Source of the DNA: Vesta saturnalis
Taxonomy: Eukaryota; Arthropoda; Insecta; Coleoptera; Lampyridae
Reading direction: 5' to 3'
Assembly (NCBI GenBank): GCA_036346205.1
Contig: JARFJB010000400.1
Span: forward strand, 2,635,501-2,699,500
Length of the DNA stretch: 64,000 nt
Below the pieces are notes generated by a model. The model had not been told where the DNA came from. It saw only the letters and a list, made by a program, of their open reading frames with translations, and ran no database searches. Below are positions 58,700 through 64,000 of the stretch, piece by piece. The translations under genes and the position numbers were made by a program. The first letter of the stretch is position 1, and the number at the start of each line of letters is the position of its first letter.

Positions 58700-58890
58700 G
58701 CAGCGTTTCCCCATCGTTTCCCAACGTTCGCCCAACAAGACCTTTAAACTGTTTTCCAACGCGCTACCACCAACGTTGGGCCAACGATACACTTGTTATT
58801 GTACACACCATCCCAACGTTGAGCCCACCGTTGAAGCCAACTGTTACTGTTTGCCAACCCTGTCACCCTTTCCCAATGATGGACCAACCT
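58700..58890 (+). repeat. degenerate CCAACGTTGG-type minisatellite
   Basis: About nine imperfect units of roughly 20 bp built on CCCAACGTT and its inverse, for example TTTCCCAACGTTCGCCCAAC and CCAACGTTGGGCCAACGATA. The peptide-like open frames here are produced by the repeat. Confidence 0.7.
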
Positions 58891-58929
58891 AGTGTGCTAC
58901 ATGGGTGCACCTTTTTGTCTCGGGGTTAA

Positions 58930-59184
58930 GAAATTGACCCCAAAGGCGGTGGAACTATCAAGAAATAGTTAACGGCATAGAGATGTAGAAAGCCACGGGA
59001 TAACTACCACACTAAAGATCCGCAAGAAGTATAAGCCATCATGGACTCAGCATGTACTCACAAATTGATAATAATCTTACTGATTATAGGTCTCGGAAAC
59101 CGAGATCCAGGAGTGGATAAGCACATCTAGACGACAGGGCCTCTCAGGCCGTCATCAAGAAAAATCCCTGTCAAACGAATAAAA

Positions 59185-59230
<46 letters not shown>

Positions 59231-59864
59231 GATAATTGGAACATGGAACGTGAGAAGTTTATACGAAGTGGTAAAACTTGACAATGTATCCAAAATGCAC
59301 AATATGAACGTAACATTATGGAGCTTAGCGATACAGAATGGTCAGGATAGAGGTTATGTGCTACCAGGGATGGAACAATGTATTACTGTGGGAATAACAA
59401 TTCGCAGGGAGAAGGCATCATTGTGGATAAGGTTGCACAAAAAGCAAAAAGCAAATTTTCCCTATCCTGACCTCGTAGTGATGCTGTCTCCAACTCTCAC
59501 CTAAAGCGAAGTATAAACATAGTTCAAATATATGCGCCTACAGCAGATAAAGATGAAGACACAATAGAGACGTTCTATTAACAAATTGGCAACGTATTAA
59601 AATTGACGAAAAGACACGATGTAAATATCACAAAGGGTGATATAAATGCTGGGCCGGAGAGAAGTAGGGAACTGTGTGGGACAGTATGATTTGGGTGAAA
59701 GAAACAAGCGTGGTGATAGGTGGTTAAGTTATGCATTAATGAGGAACTTATAATTGCAAATACTCTGTTTTAACTTCCTAAACGCAGATTGTATGCGTGG
59801 TGATAATAATGATAGAATTGTTAGAAATCATATAAATTATATTGTTGTCAACAGAAGATATAGA
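58930..59864 (+). pseudogene. RTE-type (BovB-like) LINE, 5' region and endonuclease relic
   Basis: The first 290 bp look like an RTE-type 5' leader (GACAGGGCCTCTCAGGCCGT). After an (AT)n tract the apurinic-type endonuclease of ORF2 begins: GTWNVRSLYEVVKLDNV, MHNMNVT, then GYVT-type text, NIVQIYAPTADKDEDTIETF, TKRHDVNITKGDINA, GQYDLGERNKRGDRW and NHINYIVVNRRYRPG. TWNVRSLY..GKL.NV, .QVYAPT.D.D.E..E.FY, GD.NAK.G, G..GLGERN.RGDR and IDYI...RRYR are successive motifs of RTE/BovB-like endonucleases, which nick the target for reverse transcription. The reading frame changes many times. It is cut at about 59864 by a MITE, and no RT follows. Confidence 0.78.
59189..59226. repeat. (AT)n microsatellite inside the RTE relic
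   Basis: About 19 TA units between the leader and the endonuclease start. Confidence 0.95.
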
Positions 59865-60573
59865 CCGGGTGTCAAAGTTGAAAAAAGAAATCACATTTTC
59901 TTTCATATCTTTCGACTGCTTCGGGCTAATTTTATAAAATTTCTTGGAGATTTCTTGGGATGAGAAATTAAAATTTATCATCGATTCCGGTGTATTTCCT
60001 ACAAGCGACCTTTAGGATATATTTAAACCGCTGCAACTTTTTTATGCTACACTGTAGACCCTTTTAGTATGTAAAGCAGTTTTCCCTACATTTTCTGCTT
60101 AAAAAAGGTATACCTTCTTGATATCGTTAAGAACCCTGGTTTCCGAGAAGAACGCATCTAAAGCTCATGATGCATGCAAATTATCCAAAAGTATCAAAAT
60201 AACTTATTAGACTATCCTATTTTTTTTTCGCAATAATAATTAGTTTTAATTAATTTCAATTAATTATGAATCTTTTTTCCCTCGTGAAAAATTTGGATAA
60301 AACGAACGGTTTAGCCAGGAAAAAATATTTTCTAATGTATTGCACATTTGCGCAAGCGCTTTTACTTAGGTAAAGAACTTCAGACGCCTTTGCTTTTTAG
60401 AAGCCGTAGAAGTTTAAACATGTCCTAATGGTCGCTTGTAGCGTCCTCTAGGAAATACACGGAAATCGATGATAAATTTGAATTTCTCATCCCAAGAAAC
60501 CCCTGTATAAGAAATTTTATAAAATTAGCTCAAAGCAATAAATGTGATTTATTTTTTCAACTTAGACACCCTG
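59865..60573. mobile_element. MITE with TIRs of about 150 bp, inserted in the RTE relic
   Basis: The left end CCGGGTGTCAAAGTTGAAAA and the inverted right end CAGGGTGTCTAAGTTGAAAA match over about 150 bp. The shared text includes AATTTTATAAAATTTCTT, TTTCTTGGGATGAGAAATT, TTTATCATCGATT and GTGTATTTCCTA. TA follows the right end (60574-60575). The left TA reads GA. The 709-bp element has no coding capacity and is of the mariner type. The internal part shows nothing else. Confidence 0.82.
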
Positions 60574-60687
60574 TAGCTTCGTTATTATCAACTTTTGAAC
60601 TAAGGCAAGTAGTTTAGTTAAATCGGCTTATTTTTACGTAAGTAATCTTCCTTATACTTTTTTTGGCGGCCATGCAATTTAGGGACA

Positions 60688-60689
<2 letters not shown>

Positions 60690-60753
<64 letters not shown>
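60690..60753. repeat. (AT)n microsatellite left of a mariner element
   Basis: About 32 TA units ending at TA-CGGGTGGTCCAAATACC. Confidence 0.97.
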
Positions 60754-60754
<1 letters not shown>

Positions 60755-63216
60755 GGGTGGTCCAAATACCATGGGTCACTATTGCTATCTTTGTAACGGT
60801 AAGACTTGCGAGGTAGGTTAAAATAGAAAAAAGTTGCAATTTTTGAAGCCTTTTAATATACTGTTTACAGAGTTGCCAAATTGTGTAGGTTTTGAGATTT
60901 TTAATCGGTGCTAGTTCGAAAACTATCAATCTGATCAAAAAAAGTTTTATACATAGATGTGTCAGTATTTCAATATTTACACAACAAGAGTATTGCACAC
61001 TCTAAATTACGTTTGACGTTTGAAATATCAATACCAACTACTTATTTTTTTAATACGGATTTGGTTTTTTTTAAATCACTGGTAAAAGCAATTTAATTTT
61101 AAATTCAACTATGCATCACAACTATGCATTTTTTTCGACATTTCTCTGTCAAATATATCAAAAATATATTATCAGTGTTTTTTGGTATTGGGACTTCAGC
61201 ACAGTCCTGCATCATAAGTTTAGTTTTGTCGAAACATCTTAAACCTCCGTTTTTATATGTCTAGAAGCGAAATGAAAGTGAATTTGACATTTGAAAGCGA
61301 ATTACAATTCGTATTAACAATAGCTAAATACAACATACAGTTAACATAGTAGATCATAAAGAAGCCAGAGAAACATACTGAAAAGGTTTTTAAAATTAAT
61401 AACAAAAATATTTATTGCGCAATATCGTTCATTCAAGATGCTTAAAATGACCTCCATTATTTCTCAAATACATCTGAGCATTTTTATTACACTTCTTTGA
61501 ATATAATGTAACATCGCTTGGATAACTTTGCGGCATGTCTGCTGTATTTTAAAAATTAAATCTTTAATAAAACCCCATTAGGAGAAGTCCATAGGGGTGA
61601 GATTCGGCGAACGTGGCGGCCAAGTCATAGGTCCATTGTTACCAATCCAATAATTCGGTTTTAAATTGTTTAGAAAATTGATAATCGGCGGTCAAAGTGT
61701 GCTGCTGCGTCGTCTTGTTAAAAATTAACACAATTTCTAAGCATGTCAAGTGGCAGGTCATCTAAAAATCATGTCAATGAGCTGCTAAACAATTTAGATA
61801 GATGGTGCTTGTCAAATTCCCGTCGAAGAAGAAGGGACTCACAATTTTTGAATCCAGTATTCCGAGCGTTTGCGTTGAAGCCGAACCTCTCTTGAAATGC
61901 TGTTTCGCGGTGGAAATATGCATTTTCTCGCGTCCAACAATAATAAATCTTTCTGTTAAACCAACGATTTTTGCAGAATCTACTTTCGTTAGTCCATAAA
62001 ATTTTCTGACAAACATGAGGATTCAGTCGCCTCCTTCTAAAAATACAGCGACAAAACATCCTCCTTCGCTGGTAACCTGCCGGTCGCAGATGTTGAATCA
62101 ATCTTACGGCAGCGATAACGTCCAAAATTATTTCGACGTAAAATTCTTCTAGCCTGCGTTTTCGACACTCCAACTTCTCCTTCAATCTCTCTTAGAGAAA
62201 CATCTTAATTCACAAAATTCTTGTAACCAGTGAATGCTAAGATCAATATTATTTCGTGGTTCTGAAAAATAATCGTTTTGACTTAATTAAAATGATATAG
62301 TGTCTATCTAATACGCTTAATTCCTCTTCAGTATGGACTGCTGTAACAGTTGCTTTCCTTTTGTGTGCCTAATCGAAAATCTTTCAGATTTATGGTTAAT
62401 CGCAAAAAAAATTATATTAGTAACTTTTCTTCCTGCGTACTAACAATGGCAATTTTCAAGAGCTTTCTTAGCATTACGAAATGCTCTTGCGTAAACAAAC
62501 TCCATATCTAATTTTTTTTCCTTACAAAAATTAATTTTTATTTGTTTTTAACTTGAAATGGCATAAATACGAATTCGCATCAATTTTCTTTCAATAAATC
62601 TGACTTTAATGTGACAAATAAACAAGTTACGCTGTTCTACTGTTTTCTAAGCGTCCTTTGCAAATATTGAAATATAGCGTTTTTGAACTAATGGCGGTCA
62701 TTTTGAGCACCTGGAATGAATGATATTGTGCAATAACTATTTTTGTTATTCGTTTTAAGAACCTTTTCACGATGTTTCCCTGGCTTCTTCATGATCTATT
62801 ATGTTAACTGTACGTCGTATTGTTAATACGAATTGTAATTCGCTTTCAAATATCAAATTCACTTCTCTTCAATTCTAAACTCAAAAAAATATAGGTTTAA
62901 TATGTTTCTATAAAACTAAACTTATGATAGAGGACGGTACAGAAGATCCACTACCAAAAATACTGATAATATATTTTTTGACAGAGAAACTTCGAAAATG
63001 TATAGGGTTACACACCTGAATTTAAAATTAAATTGCCTTTACCACGGTGATTTAAAAAGACCAGGTCCGTATTAAACAAAAATAGTTGGCATTGATATTT
63101 CAAACGTCAAACGTAATTCAGAGTTTGTAATACGCTTGCTAATATTGAAATACTAACAAATTTATGTATAAAACTTGTTTTGATCAGATTGATAGTTTTC
63201 GAAGTAGCATCGATTG

Positions 63217-63218
<2 letters not shown>
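60754..63218 (-). mobile_element. mariner-like element with long TIRs in (AT)n
   Basis: The left outer end starts CGGGTGGTCC after TA. From 60898 to about 61460 the sequence is the inverted copy of 62693-63218: shared CGAAAACTATCAATCTGATC, ACGTTTGACGTTTGAAAT, GAATTACAATTCGTATTAAC and GATCATAAAGAAGCCA. The TIRs are thus about 520-560 bp. The right end lacks the outermost 145 bp and passes straight into (AT)n. The length, 2.46 kb, is close to the 3272-5734 element. The transposase lies on the minus strand and its 3' end falls in the left TIR. Confidence 0.8.
61440..62505 (-). pseudogene. mariner-like transposase relic
   Basis: It begins ATG at 62505, MEFVYARAFRNAKKALENC. Then come a degraded HTH with SLREIEGEVGVSKTQARRIL, KILWTNESRFCKN (the catalytic WTDE reads WTNE), FNRKIYYCWTRENAYFHRE and FQERFGFNANA, then SKIVSPFFFDGNLTSTIYLN. 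Further on are QDDAAAHFDRR (family QDGAPAH), NYWIGNNGPMTWPPRSPNLT and PMDF, with N for the third Asp, and a tail MEVILSILNERYC. The order is that of insect IS630/mariner transposases. Two of the three catalytic Asp are changed and stops occur. A piece around WTNESRF reads openly for 138 codons (61769-62185). Confidence 0.8.
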
Positions 63219-63294
<76 letters not shown>

Positions 63295-63307
63295 GCGTGT
63301 GCGTGCC

Positions 63308-63339
<32 letters not shown>

Positions 63340-63357
63340 TGTGTGTCTGTGTGTGTA
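63219..63357. repeat. compound (AT)n (GT)n (GC/GT)n microsatellite
   Basis: (AT)n at 63219-63262, then (GT)n with GC variants (TGCG units) to 63357. It lies between the mariner right end and the Penelope relic. Confidence 0.95.
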
Positions 63358-63377
63358 TAAACTAATTTCTAAAACAA

Positions 63378-64000
63378 ACAATTCATCTTTGTCTTTTAGA
63401 GTATACCGGAAGCCGACACACACAGAAAGATATCTTCATAAACTATTACCTATGTCAAAAAATTAATGTAATCAAATCTATAGTAAATCGAGCTAAACGA
63501 ATTTGTGATTCAGAATCTTTTAAATATGAATTTGATCATTTAAAAACATAAGTAGAAGCTAATGGTTATTACATTAAATAAATTAATAATGTCATTAAAC
63601 CTGTTAGACTTGTAAAGAACAATTAGTCAGTATAGCTTTTCTTCCTTTCACATGTAATGTGAACGGATGAAATTGAAAAGATGTCTTAACCATAGAATTA
63701 GAACTATTTTCAAACCTACAAGAATGATCCACGAACATTTAATATCTCCTAAAGATGCTTCAGATCCATTAGTAACTTCTGAAGCATATAAGTTATCTTG
63801 TTCTTGTGGAAAAGTATACACTGGAACTGCAAAGAGTAGTTTCAATACTAGACATAAGGAACATATAAAATGTAGATTGAATCAACCAGAGATGTCTACC
63901 GTAGCTGGCCAAGGGATAAATAATTTAAATCATAACATTCAATTTGGTAATGCGGAAATTTTATCAAGGCAAACTCATTATTATGCTCGTCTACGGGGAG
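63378..64000 (+). pseudogene. Penelope-like retroelement, RT end and GIY-YIG endonuclease, runs off window
   Basis: It starts SSLSFRVYRKPTHTERYLHK, the conserved F.VYRKPTHT.RYL end of the Penelope reverse transcriptase. Decayed text follows (SIVNRAKRICDSESFKYEFD). Then come IRTIFKPTRM, SEAYKLSCSCGKVYTGTAKS, SFNTRHKEHIKCRLNQPEMS and NHNIQFGNAEILSRQTHYYA. SC.CGK.Y.G.T......R..EH is the GIY-YIG endonuclease, which nicks the target site. Stops break the RT part but the endonuclease reads openly to the window edge. The front of the RT is missing where the GT/AT microsatellite begins. Confidence 0.82.

Overview
This window looks like AT-rich, repeat-dense nuclear DNA of an arthropod, most likely an insect. 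The evidence is the large number of IS630/mariner-type transposase relics of the kind common in insects, a piggyBac element, Penelope-like, RTE-like and Jockey-like retroelement pieces, short GT-AG introns inside transposase genes, and long (AT)n arrays. The order or species cannot be decided from the sequence. I found no convincing host gene, rRNA, functional tRNA or CRISPR. Almost everything recognisable is a mobile element at some stage of decay.

Layout: 1-505 is a mariner-like relic cut by the window edge. 3272-5734 is a nearly complete 2.46-kb mariner-like element with TIRs of about 460 bp. 5876-7545 holds a truncated LINE flanked by pentanucleotide repeats. 7860-9073, 14820-15345 and 15840-16260 are three further transposase relics. 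21620-23342 has a LINE ORF1 relic, a tRNA-derived SINE and a Harbinger nuclease relic. 23528-27385 is a mariner element lying in an (AT)n tract and itself split by a nearly intact 2.45-kb piggyBac element (24504-26956). 27640-28000 is a Penelope GIY-YIG relic. 28652-28960 is a compound GT/GAGT repeat. 31700-32942 is a pogo-type transposase relic.

The second half: 34451-38371 is a decayed gene of about 1,200 to 1,300 codons from a large, unclassified, repeated invertebrate protein family that I suspect is mobile. 38570-39880 is a cluster of long hairpins with a 350-bp direct duplication. 40292-45865 is a 5.57-kb foldback element with two arms of about 2 kb, and a third, one-armed copy lies at about 48430-51842. 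51870-52885 is a CACTA-like transposase relic. 55380-57030 is non-coding and strongly depleted of C on the + strand. 58930-60573 is an RTE-type endonuclease relic invaded by a MITE. 60754-63218 is another mariner-like element with long TIRs lying in (AT)n. 63378-64000 is a Penelope-like element running off the window.

Recurring themes: mariner elements sit inside (TA)n tracts, which fits TA target choice. Elements are nested: piggyBac in mariner, MITE in RTE. Several near-intact transposases are broken by one base in a homopolymer, so those breaks could be assembly errors. A hammerhead-like motif (YTGANGA, stem, GAAA) recurs, in one case just downstream of a Penelope relic. The best candidates for something undescribed are the 3.9-kb gene, the hairpin cluster beside it and the foldback family.
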